The notes beneath the pieces are model-generated. The model was not told the origin of the DNA, ran no database searches, and saw only the letters and a program-made list of their open reading frames with translations. This document shows, piece after piece, positions 56,674 through 64,000 of a stretch of DNA of 64,000 bases (positions are counted from its first letter, which is position 1; each line of letters begins with the position of its first letter). The stretch is taken from the NCBI RefSeq assembly GCF_008039575.1, contig NZ_VDUY01000001.1, forward strand, positions 310,001-374,000, given 5' to 3'. This stretch comes from Zeimonas arvi. GTDB taxonomy: Bacteria; Pseudomonadota; Gammaproteobacteria; Burkholderiales; Burkholderiaceae_E. The translations under genes and the position numbers were made by a program.

Positions 56674-57324
56674 CTAGTTCTTGGTGCCGAAGATCCGGTC
56701 GCCCGCGTCGCCCAGCCCCGGCACGATGTAGGCATCGTCGTTGAGCCGCGCGTCGAGCGCGGCCACGTAGACTGGCACCTGCGGATGCGCGTCCTGGAAG
56801 ACCTGCACGCCCTCGGGCGCGGCCACCAGGGCCAGGTAGCGGATGGCGTCGGGCGCCACGCCCCGATCGATCAGCATCTGCACTGCGTGCAAGGCCGAAT
56901 AGCCGGTGGCCAGCATCGGGTCGCAGACGATGAACAGCCGCCGCTCGGGCTCGGGCAGACGCACGTAGTACTCCACCGGCCGGTTGTCCTCGCCGCGGTA
57001 CAGCCCGATGTGACCCTCGCGCGCCGACGGGATCAGCTCGAGCAGGCCGTCGGCCATGCCCAGGCCCGCGCGCAGCACCGGCACGATCGCGACCTTCTTG
57101 CCCGCGATCACCGGCGCATCCATCGGCTCGAGCGGCGTATCGATGGCCCGGGTGGTCAGCGGCAGGTCGCGCGTGATCTCGTAGCCCATGAGCAGCGTGA
57201 TCTCGCGCAGCAGTTCGCGGAAGGTGCGCGTGGACGTGGTCCGGTCGCGCATGTGCGACAGCTTGTGCTGGATCAGCGGGTGATCGATGATGAAAAGTTT
57301 CGGAAAACGTGGATCCTGGCGCAT
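56674..57324 (-). CDS. upp: Uracil phosphoribosyltransferase
   Basis: Salvage enzyme making UMP from uracil and PRPP, 216 aa. The PRPP-binding loop '[20 protein letters not shown]' near residue 130 and C-terminal uracil-binding '[16 protein letters not shown]' are diagnostic, as are '[11 protein letters not shown]' and '[20 protein letters not shown]'. The ATG at 57324 gives the normal length with '[16 protein letters not shown]' near the start. A 132-bp gap separates it from the divergent SDR. Confidence 0.97.
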   Translation of the reverse strand: MRQDPRFPKLFIIDHPLIQHKLSHMRDRTTSTRTFRELLREITLLMGYEITRDLPLTTRAIDTPLEPMDAPVIAGKKVAIVPVLRAGLGMADGLLELIPSAREGHIGLYRGEDNRPVEYYVRLPEPERRLFIVCDPMLATGYSALHAVQMLIDRGVAPDAIRYLALVAAPEGVQVFQDAHPQVPVYVAALDARLNDDAYIVPGLGDAGDRIFGTKN

Positions 57325-57456
57325 CGCGGTGTCGCTCGTGGCGTGATCGGGGCGGCGCGCGCGCATCGCGCGGCGCTTCGAAACGGAAGGCCGCTGCCGC
57401 CCGGAGGGCGACGTTACCATGATGCCCCCGCTCACACACGGACAAGGAAAAGACGA

Positions 57457-58218
57457 ATGGACGACATCAAGGGCAAGGTCGCGCTGGTCACCGGCGGTTC
57501 CACCGGCATCGGCGCCGCGGTCGCGCGCGAGTTCGGCCGCCTTGGCGCGAAGATCGGCGTGCACTACAACAGCAGCCGCGACGCCGCCGAGAAGGTGGCC
57601 GACGAGATCCGCGCCGCCGGCGGCGAGGCCTTCACCGTGAAGGCGGACGGGCTCGACACCGCGCAGATGAAGGCGGCGGTCGAGGCCACGGTCGCCAGGT
57701 TCGGACGCATCGACGTGCTGGTCAACAACGCCGGCGCGTTGGTCAAGCGCGTGCCGGTCGAGGCCACCGACGACGCCTTCTTCGACGAAGTGCTGCACCT
57801 GAACGGCCGATCCGCCTGGATGGCCACCGCCGCGGCCGTGCCCCACATGCGCAAGCAGGGCGGCGGCAACGTGATCTTCGTGACCTCGGTCGCGGCCCGC
57901 CACGGCGGCGGCCCCGGCGCGGTGCTCTACGCGGCCTCGAAGGGCTTCGTCAGCACCGCCACCCGGGGACTGGCCAAGGAGCTCGCCAAGGACCAGATCC
58001 GCGTGAACGCGGTCGCGCCGGGCGTGATCACCACGCCCTTCCACGAGAAGTTCAGCACGCCGCAGCAGCTCGAGGGTTTCAAGGCCACGATCCCGATGGG
58101 GCGCCTGGGCAGCGCCGACGAATGCGTGGGGGCCTTCGTGTTCCTCGCGTCGGATCGACTGTCCGGTTACGTGACCGGGCAGATCCTGGAGGTCAACGGC
58201 GGTCAGTACATGCCCTGA
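57457..58218 (+). CDS. SDR-family oxidoreductase (FabG-like)
   Basis: Classical SDR of 253 aa. Glycine motif [12 protein letters not shown] near residue 13, HYNSS at strand two suggesting NADP preference, NNAG near 88, serine in '[12 protein letters not shown]', Tyr-Lys in 'YAASK' near 155, and C-terminal '[15 protein letters not shown]'. AAGGAAA lies 8 nt before the ATG. Stands alone; the next 630 bp hold only repeats. Substrate unknown. Confidence 0.9.
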   Translation: MDDIKGKVALVTGGSTGIGAAVAREFGRLGAKIGVHYNSSRDAAEKVADEIRAAGGEAFTVKADGLDTAQMKAAVEATVARFGRIDVLVNNAGALVKRVPVEATDDAFFDEVLHLNGRSAWMATAAAVPHMRKQGGGNVIFVTSVAARHGGGPGAVLYAASKGFVSTATRGLAKELAKDQIRVNAVAPGVITTPFHEKFSTPQQLEGFKATIPMGRLGSADECVGAFVFLASDRLSGYVTGQILEVNGGQYMP

Positions 58219-58236
58219 CGTGCCGTGCGCCGTGCG

Positions 58237-58453
58237 CGGAGCGCGGGCCGGTTCCCTTTCGCCGGCGCGGAGACGCTGTCCGCTTCGCGGAAACGCTTGG
58301 TCGCGCGGACGCTCAGCCCCGTCGCGGAACGCAACTCGGCCCGCCTGCGGCGGACCTCGGACAGCGTTCCGCTCGCGCTTCGCGCGCCGGGTCTTCGCTG
58401 CGCTCCCGCGCCAGCGTCCACGCGCCGGCGAAAGGGAACCGGCCCGCGCTCCG
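58237..58453 (-). repeat. Structured inverted-repeat element, copy B1
   Basis: Arms 58237-58267 and 58423-58453 are a perfect 31-bp inverted repeat, continuing inward with one or two mismatches. The 142-nt core (58274-58415) is the reverse complement of copy A's core with about 11 differences. Its inner stem GCGGAACGC/GCGTTCCGC and the flanking AACTC and TCGGACAG are retained, and the apical hairpin is changed but still pairs. The arm sequence is entirely different from that of copies A, B2 and C. No ORF of its own is convincing. Bases 58454-58551, between B1 and B2, show no recognisable feature. Confidence 0.85.
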
Positions 58454-58551
58454 GGATGCGCCGCGACACATGTGCTCGCGCACGCTCCCAGCGGTCGGGA
58501 CTGGCGAGCGCGGCTCTGCTTGGCGCTGACCTGTCGGCTCGCTCATGATGG

Positions 58552-58775
58552 GAGGCCAGGGGCGTGAGCCGGGCGCCATCCCCGGTCCCTTGGCGCTGGC
58601 GCGGGAGCGCAGCGAAGACCCGGCGAGCGAAGCGAGAGCCGGCCCACTGTCCGAGGGAGCGAAGCGACCGAGTTCGGGCCGGCGACGGGGCTGAGCGTCC
58701 GCGCGACCAAGCGTTTCGCCGAAGGCGACAGCGCCTCGGGACCGGGAAAGGCGCCCGGCTCACGCCCCTGGCCTC
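58552..58775 (+). repeat. Structured inverted-repeat element, copy B2
   Basis: Arms 58552-58589 and 58738-58775 are inverted copies with 36 of 38 matches. The core (58595-58733, 139 nt) has the same order of conserved blocks as copy A, in the same orientation. At the inner stem, however, the pair GCGGAACGC/GCGTTCCGC is replaced on both sides by GCCGGCCC (58638-58645) and GGGCCGGC (58676-58683), a full compensatory change. The conserved strand GACGGGGCTGAGCGTCCGCG follows. The usp gene starts 73 bp after the right arm, with a TACACT -10-like box at 58784. Confidence 0.85.
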
Positions 58776-58848
58776 ACCGCCGCTACACTTGACTCGTATC
58801 GCGGGGCTCGAGTCCCCTGCGCCGCCGAGTCGACACGAGGAACGGGCA

Positions 58849-60198
58849 ATGCGAATTACCTGTGGCACGGATTTCAGCGAACGCGGGCGCGAGGCTGCCG
58901 AGGTCGCGGCCTTGCTCGCCGCTCGCTCTGGGGGGCGGCTCGAGCTGGTCCACGCGCTGGACACGCGCGGGGCGGTGTTCGGCGCGGCGCACGTGCTGCA
59001 GACGCTCGAGGAGGCCGCGCGCGAGCGGCTCGACGCCGAGATCGAGCGGCTGCGCGGGCTGGGCGCCGCGGTCGAGGGGGCGATGCCCGACGGCTGGCCC
59101 GACGAGGCGCTGCTGGGCGAGGCCGAGCGGCACGACTCGACGCTGATCGTGCTGGCCGCCACCGGCTCGCGGGACGGAGCCGGGGTGTCGGTGGGCAAGA
59201 CCTGCGAGCGAACCTTGTCGCGCACCCGGCTGCCGATGCTGGTGGTTCGCGACCCGGCGCCGCTGCTCGCCTGGCTGCGCGGCGAGCGGGCCTTGCAGAT
59301 CCTGGTGGCCTTCGATTTCTCGACGCAGGCCGGCTCGGCACTGACCTTCGCGGCGCGCCTGGCCCGGCTGGGCAACTGCCGGATCGTGGCCGCCTTCACC
59401 GACGATCCAAAGCGCGAAGCCCGCAGGATGGGCCTGTCCGACACGCCCGACGAGGCGCAAGCGCGCCTGCAGGAGGCGCTGGCGAACCGGGTCGCGGAGC
59501 TGGAGCCGGAACTGCCGGCCGACGTCGTGGTATCGGCCCATCTGGGCGACCCGGCCGCGCGACTCGCCCATCTGGCCGAGCGCGAGAACGCCGACCTGGT
59601 CATCGCCGGCACCCAGCAGCGCGGGCCGCTGCTGCGGCTTATCGCGGGCTCGGTTTCGCTGCAGCTGCTGCGCGACGCGGCCACCAACCTGATCGTGGTG
59701 CCCACCACCGATGCCGCTGCTGCCGCGCTCGCCGCGACGCCGCACGAGGTACGTCGCGTGCTGGTGGCCACCGACCTGTCCGAGACCGGCAACCGGGCGG
59801 TCGCGCACGCGCTGGCGCTCGCCCCCGCCGGCGCCGAGGTCCGGATCATCCACGTGATGAGCCCGAACCAGATGCTCGAGGGCGCCTACGGCCGTCCCTC
59901 GTATCGCCAGTTCGAGGCCGAGCACGCCGCCGAGCGCGCCAACCGCCAGCAGGCACTCGAGGGACTGGTGCCCAGGGACGCGCAGGCCGGCTCGCGCACC
60001 GTGGTCTGCGAAGTGGTCGAGCACGATCTGCCGGCCAAGGCGATCGCCGAGCAGGCCGAGCACTACGACGCCGACCTGGTCTGCGTGGGTACGCTGGGCC
60101 GTTCAGGGCTGTCCGCCGCGCTGCTCGGTTCGACCGCGCAGGACGTGCTGAAGCAGCTGCGCCGGCCGCTGCTGCTGGTGCCACCCGCGGAGCGCTGA
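58849..60198 (+). CDS. Universal stress protein with three tandem Usp domains
   Basis: A 449-aa protein with three UspA-like domains: about 1-138, 146-290 and 297-449. The third keeps a full ATP-binding pattern G-2x-G-9x-G-S ('GTLGRSGLSAALLGST'), the second a partial one ('GTQQRGPLLRLIAGSV') and the first a decayed one ('ATGSRDGAGVSVGKT'). One or two Usp domains are common; three in one chain is less so. Cytosolic stress protein by family; exact role unknown. Start ATG at 58849, no strong ribosome site. Confidence 0.85.
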   Translation: MRITCGTDFSERGREAAEVAALLAARSGGRLELVHALDTRGAVFGAAHVLQTLEEAARERLDAEIERLRGLGAAVEGAMPDGWPDEALLGEAERHDSTLIVLAATGSRDGAGVSVGKTCERTLSRTRLPMLVVRDPAPLLAWLRGERALQILVAFDFSTQAGSALTFAARLARLGNCRIVAAFTDDPKREARRMGLSDTPDEAQARLQEALANRVAELEPELPADVVVSAHLGDPAARLAHLAERENADLVIAGTQQRGPLLRLIAGSVSLQLLRDAATNLIVVPTTDAAAAALAATPHEVRRVLVATDLSETGNRAVAHALALAPAGAEVRIIHVMSPNQMLEGAYGRPSYRQFEAEHAAERANRQQALEGLVPRDAQAGSRTVVCEVVEHDLPAKAIAEQAEHYDADLVCVGTLGRSGLSAALLGSTAQDVLKQLRRPLLLVPPAER

Positions 60199-60257
60199 GC
60201 GCGCATTCGGGAGCGCCCCTGCTGCGCTTCGGACCGGGGACCGGCTCCGCCGGCGAG

Positions 60258-61247
60258 TCAGTCCAGCGCAGGCGCGCCCACCGCGGCGCGATGCAACCGG
60301 TCGGCGGCCGCCGCCCATTCCCCGGTTTCCGGCGGCCGCTCGATCAGGATCCGGTCGAAGCCGGCCCGGTCGAGCCGGCGAAGCGTGTCGTAGAGCGCGC
60401 GCGCATACGCCTCGGGCTCGGCCGCCGCAGGCTCCCAGCCGCCCTCGCCCCGGTCCGGCCGCTGCCGCGACCAGGCCACCGTCTTCACGCCTCGTGCAGC
60501 GAGCACGCGCACCCGCTGCCCGATCGCGCCCGCGTCGAGGAGTTCGAGCGGGGTGCGCGGCGCATAGTGGGCCGCCAGCGTGCCCGATGCGCGTGGCGCC
60601 GCCGCATCGGGCGACGCGAGCGGCTGGCCCAGCACCGCCTCGATCCGCGCGGCGGGCAGACCGCCCGGTCGGAGCAGCACCGGCCGGCCGCGCGACAAGT
60701 CGACGATCGTGGACTCCAGGCCCACCTCGCAGGCGCCGCCGTCGAGCACCAGCGGCGCGTCGGCGCCGAGATCGTCGATCACATGGGCAGCCCGGGTCGG
60801 ACTGACCCGGCCGAAACGGTTGGCCGAGGGCGCCGCCACCCCCATCCCGCCGAGGCGCTCGAAGGCCTGCAGCAGCGCGCGCGCCACCGGATGCGCGGGC
60901 GAACGCAGGCCGATCGAGGGCTGTCCGCCGCAGGCCCAGGCGGGCGCGCCAGGCAGGCGTTCGAGGATCAGGGTGAGCGGCCCCGGCCAGAATGCGTCGG
61001 CCAGTCGCTGCGCCGCATCGCGCCAGTGCGCCCATCGGCGCGCCTGGTCGGCGCCGGTCACGTGCACGATCAGCGGATGGTCGGGCGGCCGACCCTTTAG
61101 CCGGTAGATCGCGCCGACCGCCTCGGCCGAGGCGGCGTCCGCGCCCAGACCGTAGACGGTCTCGGTCGGGAAGGCCACCAGCCGGCCGGCGGCCAGTTCC
61201 GCCGCCGCCGCCTCGATCGCGGCAGCGTCCGCGGGCCGCGGGTTCAT
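60258..61247 (-). CDS. L-threonylcarbamoyladenylate synthase (Sua5 type)
   Basis: Makes threonylcarbamoyl-AMP for the t6A modification of tRNA. The YrdC domain (about 8-200) has '[20 protein letters not shown]', '[17 protein letters not shown]', '[10 protein letters not shown]' and '[20 protein letters not shown]'. A linker '[18 protein letters not shown]' and a C-terminal Sua5 domain follow, so it is the long Sua5 form (329 aa), not the short TsaC. The ATG at 61247 overlaps the purK stop by 4 bp. Last gene of purC-purE-purK-sua5. Confidence 0.93.
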   Translation of the reverse strand: MNPRPADAAAIEAAAAELAAGRLVAFPTETVYGLGADAASAEAVGAIYRLKGRPPDHPLIVHVTGADQARRWAHWRDAAQRLADAFWPGPLTLILERLPGAPAWACGGQPSIGLRSPAHPVARALLQAFERLGGMGVAAPSANRFGRVSPTRAAHVIDDLGADAPLVLDGGACEVGLESTIVDLSRGRPVLLRPGGLPAARIEAVLGQPLASPDAAAPRASGTLAAHYAPRTPLELLDAGAIGQRVRVLAARGVKTVAWSRQRPDRGEGGWEPAAAEPEAYARALYDTLRRLDRAGFDRILIERPPETGEWAAAADRLHRAAVGAPALD

Positions 61248-62449
61248 CGCGCGGCGCCGACCACCCGGGCGACCTGGCCGGCCACATGCACCGCATGGGC
61301 CAGCGAGTCGGCCACCACGGTCACGTGACCCATCTTGCGCCCCGCCCGTGCCTCGGTCTTGCCGTAGAGATGCAGCTTCGCCTCCGGGAAGGCGAGCACC
61401 TCGGCCCAGGGCGGTTCGCCACCGGCCGCGACCCAGCAGTCCCCGAGCAGGTTGAGCATCACCGCGTGCTGGTGCTGGCGGGTCGAGCCCAGGGGCAGCC
61501 CCGCCATCGCGCGGGCCTGCTGCTCGAACTGGCTGGTGACGCAGGCGTCGATCGTGTAGTGGCCGGAGTTGTGCGGCCGCGGCGCCATCTCGTTGACCAG
61601 CAAGGCGCCGTCGGCCAGCACGAAGAACTCCACGCAGAGCACGCCCACGTAGTCCAGCGCCTGCGCGATCTTGCGGGTGGCCGCCTCGGCGCGCGCCGCG
61701 ACGTCCTGCGACACGCGCGCCGGCACCGTGGAGGTGGCCAGGATGCCGCCCACGTGCACGTTCTCGGACACCGGGTAGGCGACCGCCTTGCCGTCGAAGC
61801 CGCGCGCGACGATCACCGAGACCTCGAGCTCGAGCGCGAGGCGCTTCTCGAGCACGCAGGGCACGCTGCCGAAGGACTCGAAGGCCGCGACCGCCTCGTC
61901 GACCGAGGCGACCGTGGCCTGGCCCTTGCCGTCGTAGCCCAGGCGGGCCGCCTTCAGGATGCCGGGAAACAGCTTCGGATCGGCCGCGCGCAGATCGCCG
62001 GCAGAGCGGATGGGGGCATAGGGCGCTGTCTCGATGCCGCATTCGCGCACGAAGCCCTTCTCGACGATCCGGTCCTGCGCGACCGCCACCGAAGGACCGG
62101 CGGGACTCACCACGCAGCGCTGCGCCAGGAAGTCCAGCGCCTGCGCCGGCACGTTCTCGAACTCGGTGGTGACCGCGCCACAGAGGCGGCCGAGCTCGTC
62201 GAGCGCGGTTTCGTCGAGGTAGCCGGCCTTCAGGTGGCGATCGGCCACGCTCCCGGCCGGGCTGTCGTCGGCCGGATCGAGCACGCAGACCCGGTAGCCG
62301 AGCGACTGCGCCGCCATGCAGAACATGCGGCCGAGCTGCCCGCCGCCGAGCATGCCGAGCCAGGAGCCGGGCGGCAGCGCCGGAACCGGGACCCTGCGGG
62401 CACCGCCCGAGCTTCGTTCGCCGGCCATCGTCCCTTCGCCCGCCATCAT
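61244..62449 (-). CDS. purK: 5-(carboxyamino)imidazole ribonucleotide synthase
   Basis: ATP-grasp enzyme of purine synthesis converting AIR, bicarbonate and ATP to N5-CAIR. The 401-aa protein has '[20 protein letters not shown]' near residue 30, '[18 protein letters not shown]', the ATP-grasp '[16 protein letters not shown]', and '[18 protein letters not shown]' with 'QFEQQARAM'. About 28 residues precede the usual start, so an internal start is possible. ATGA overlaps with purE and sua5 on both sides. Confidence 0.96.
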   Translation of the reverse strand: MMAGEGTMAGERSSGGARRVPVPALPPGSWLGMLGGGQLGRMFCMAAQSLGYRVCVLDPADDSPAGSVADRHLKAGYLDETALDELGRLCGAVTTEFENVPAQALDFLAQRCVVSPAGPSVAVAQDRIVEKGFVRECGIETAPYAPIRSAGDLRAADPKLFPGILKAARLGYDGKGQATVASVDEAVAAFESFGSVPCVLEKRLALELEVSVIVARGFDGKAVAYPVSENVHVGGILATSTVPARVSQDVAARAEAATRKIAQALDYVGVLCVEFFVLADGALLVNEMAPRPHNSGHYTIDACVTSQFEQQARAMAGLPLGSTRQHQHAVMLNLLGDCWVAAGGEPPWAEVLAFPEAKLHLYGKTEARAGRKMGHVTVVADSLAHAVHVAGQVARVVGAAR

Positions 62450-62940
62450 TCGCTCGCCGGCAGCGTCATCGCGCGGGCCGCGGCGCTCTGCCTGGCCCGG
62501 AAGGTCTCCAGCCGCTCGGCCAGCGCCGGATCGGTGCCGGCCAGCATCGCCACCGCGTACAGGCCGGCGTTGGCCGCGCCGGCCTCGCCGATCGCGAAGG
62601 TGGCCACCGGGATGCCGCGCGGCATCTGCACGATCGACAGCAGGGAATCCTCGCCGCGCAGGTACTTCGACGGCACCGGCACGCCCAGCACCGGCACCGT
62701 GGTCTTGGACGCGATCATGCCAGGCAGGTGGGCCGCGCCGCCGGCGCCGGCAACGATCGCGCGCAGCCCGCGGCCGCGCGCCTGCTCGGCGTAGGCGAAC
62801 ATGTCGTCGGGCATCCGGTGGGCCGACACGACGCGCGCCTCGTGCGGCACGCCGAACTCCCTGAGCACCGCGACCGCGTGCTGCATCACGTCCCAGTCGC
62901 TGCTCGATCCCATCACCACGCCTACCAGCGGAGCGTCCAT
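62446..62940 (-). CDS. purE: N5-carboxyaminoimidazole ribonucleotide mutase
   Basis: Class I PurE, 164 aa, converts N5-CAIR to CAIR. Signatures: '[18 protein letters not shown]' near residue 7, '[20 protein letters not shown]' with the catalytic histidine near 45, and '[20 protein letters not shown]' near 72. One base after the purC stop and overlapping purK by 4 bp. Confidence 0.97.
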   Translation of the reverse strand: MDAPLVGVVMGSSSDWDVMQHAVAVLREFGVPHEARVVSAHRMPDDMFAYAEQARGRGLRAIVAGAGGAAHLPGMIASKTTVPVLGVPVPSKYLRGEDSLLSIVQMPRGIPVATFAIGEAGAANAGLYAVAMLAGTDPALAERLETFRARQSAAARAMTLPASE

Positions 62941-62941
62941 C

Positions 62942-63841
62942 TCAGTCTTCCAGTTCGATGCCGGTGAGCCTGCGCAGCGCTTCGCGGTACTTGGCCGCGG
63001 TGCGCGCGATCACGTCGGCGGGCAGGCTGGGCGGCGGCGGGCGCTTGTTCCACCCGGGCACCGTTTCGAGCCAGTCGCGGACGAACTGCTTGTCGAAGGA
63101 CGGCGGCGAGACGCCGGGCCGCCATTCGTCCGCCGGCCAGAAGCGCGAGGAATCAGCGGTGAGCACCTCGTCCATCAGGTGCAGCGTGCCCCGGTCGTCG
63201 AGGCCGAACTCGAACTTGGTGTCGGCGATGATGATGCCGCGGGTGGCCGCATGCCCCGACGCCCGGCGATAGAGCTCGAGGCTGATCGCGCGGATCCGCT
63301 CGGCCAGCTCGCCGCCGATGCGCGCGGCCATGTCGTCGAAGCCGATGTTCTCGTCGTGCTCGCCCAGCTCGGCCTTGGCCGCCGGGGTGAAGATCGGCTC
63401 GGGAAGCTTGTCGGCCATCTGCAAGCCGGGCGGAAGCGCGATGCCGCACACCGCGCCGGTGGCCTGGTAGTCCTTCCAGCCCGAGCCGATGATGTAGCCG
63501 CGCACCACCGCCTCGACGAGGATCGGCTTCAGGCGCTTGACCACCATGGAACGGTCGCGGACCTGCTCGCGCTCGTCGGGCGCCACCACGGAGTCGGGAT
63601 CGACGCCGGTCAGGTGGTTGGGCACCACGTCGGCCAGGCGATCGAACCAGAACAGCGCCATCCTGTTGAGCACCCGCCCCTTGTCGGGAATCGGCTCGGA
63701 CATGATCACGTCGAAGGCCGACAGGCGATCGGTGGTCACGATCAGCAGCCGGTCGTTGCCGACCGCGTAGTTGTCGCGGACCTTGCCGCGCGAGAGCAGC
63801 GGCAGCGAATGAAGCGAAGACTGGTGGACGACGGCCGCCAT
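62942..63841 (-). CDS. purC: SAICAR synthetase
   Basis: Phosphoribosylaminoimidazole-succinocarboxamide synthase, 299 aa, the long bacterial form common in Burkholderiales. Signatures '[20 protein letters not shown]', '[19 protein letters not shown]', '[18 protein letters not shown]' and '[20 protein letters not shown]'. I place the start at the ATG at 63841, which has GGAG 8 nt upstream and matches the family N-terminus. A longer frame to 63868 begins inside a likely promoter (CAAAAT box). First gene of the pur operon. Confidence 0.96.
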   Translation of the reverse strand: MAAVVHQSSLHSLPLLSRGKVRDNYAVGNDRLLIVTTDRLSAFDVIMSEPIPDKGRVLNRMALFWFDRLADVVPNHLTGVDPDSVVAPDEREQVRDRSMVVKRLKPILVEAVVRGYIIGSGWKDYQATGAVCGIALPPGLQMADKLPEPIFTPAAKAELGEHDENIGFDDMAARIGGELAERIRAISLELYRRASGHAATRGIIIADTKFEFGLDDRGTLHLMDEVLTADSSRFWPADEWRPGVSPPSFDKQFVRDWLETVPGWNKRPPPPSLPADVIARTAAKYREALRRLTGIELED

Positions 63842-63920
63842 CGGTACGGCTCCGGCAAAAACCGCCATTTTGCCTGATCGCCCCGCGGCGGCCTCGAACC
63901 GGCGGCGCTCGCCCGCCCGG

Positions 63921-64000
63921 TCAGCGCAGCCCCTTCAGCCAGCCGAGCCCCTCGCTGGTGCCGGCCCGCGGCCGGTACTCGCATCCGATCCAGCCCTCGT
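63921..64000 (-). CDS. C-terminus of a hydroxypyruvate isomerase/OtnI-like protein, truncated by window edge
   Basis: Only the last 26 codons are in the window. They read [12 protein letters not shown] followed by [12 protein letters not shown] and stop. The GxxGCEYxPxxxTxxGLxW pattern is the C-terminal signature of the Hyi/OtnI TIM-barrel isomerase family. Members interconvert hydroxypyruvate and tartronate semialdehyde, or 2-oxo- and 3-oxo-tetronate 4-phosphate precursors. The tetronate operon in this window lacks an isomerase, so OtnI is a tempting role, but a glyoxylate-pathway Hyi is equally possible. Confidence 0.7.
   Translation of the reverse strand, partial: EGWIGCEYRPRAGTSEGLGWLKGLR

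Noticed and set aside
58237-58775. Insertion sequences with terminal inverted repeats
   Set aside because: No transposase fits in 215-225 bp, no target duplication was seen, and the arms differ between copies.
58203-59849. Minus-strand open frame through the second repeat locus and usp
   Set aside because: Composed of repeat sequence and the shadow of usp.

Overview
The window is about 70% GC chromosomal DNA from a betaproteobacterium, most probably a Burkholderiales. The evidence is housekeeping genes of that type (valS, alaS, glnS, holC, upp, purCEK), a complete tripartite tricarboxylate transporter, and three Bug/TctC solute-binding proteins, a family hugely expanded in that order. Genus cannot be fixed from the sequence alone. 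No rRNA, tRNA, CRISPR array or transposase was seen.

Layout. 1-5000: end of pepA, holC, a small DUF2486-like gene and valS. 4999-5680: a gene-free stretch holding two members of a structured repeat family. 5690-12387: reverse-strand genes (SDR, TusA-like, split chromate transporter, MFS, alaS, a Gly/Pro-rich secreted protein). 12601-23931: a sensor kinase/response regulator pair, tctCBA, a second Bug protein, then HAD dehalogenase, gamma-glutamyltransferase-like, beta-hydroxyacid dehydrogenase and a DUF1499-FKBP fusion. 23939-35481: the most unusual region, see below. 35610-44677: glnS, hydrolases, amidase, LemA/TPM genes, a third Bug protein, msrA. 44774-49662: beta-hydroxyacid/BKACE catabolism, LysR and glutaryl-CoA dehydrogenase. 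51233-56134: asparaginase, a GhrA-like reductase and a tetronate (ltnD-otnK-otnC) operon. 56175-58218: MaoC, upp, SDR. 58219-58848: two more copies of the structured repeat. 58849-64000: triple Usp protein, purC-purE-purK-sua5 operon and the C-terminus of a hydroxypyruvate-isomerase-like gene.

The central novelty candidate is 23939-35481. A reverse-strand exporter set (two FtsX-type permeases, an ABC ATPase and an outer-membrane barrel) is split by a forward-strand cassette. The cassette holds a LolA-like carrier, three tandem FeeM-like N-acyl amino acid synthases, an E1/ThiF-like adenylyltransferase, an Acg-type nitroreductase, and a PEP-CTERM protein behind a good sigma-54 promoter match. 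Read together it looks like a system that makes an acylated amino-acid product, modifies it and moves it to the outer membrane. That role is inference.

The second novelty candidate is the repeat family. Four copies sit as two inverted pairs at opposite ends of the window. Three share a clearly conserved core of about 140 nt, and the fourth is a divergent member. Each is bracketed by long, nearly perfect inverted arms whose sequence differs from copy to copy.
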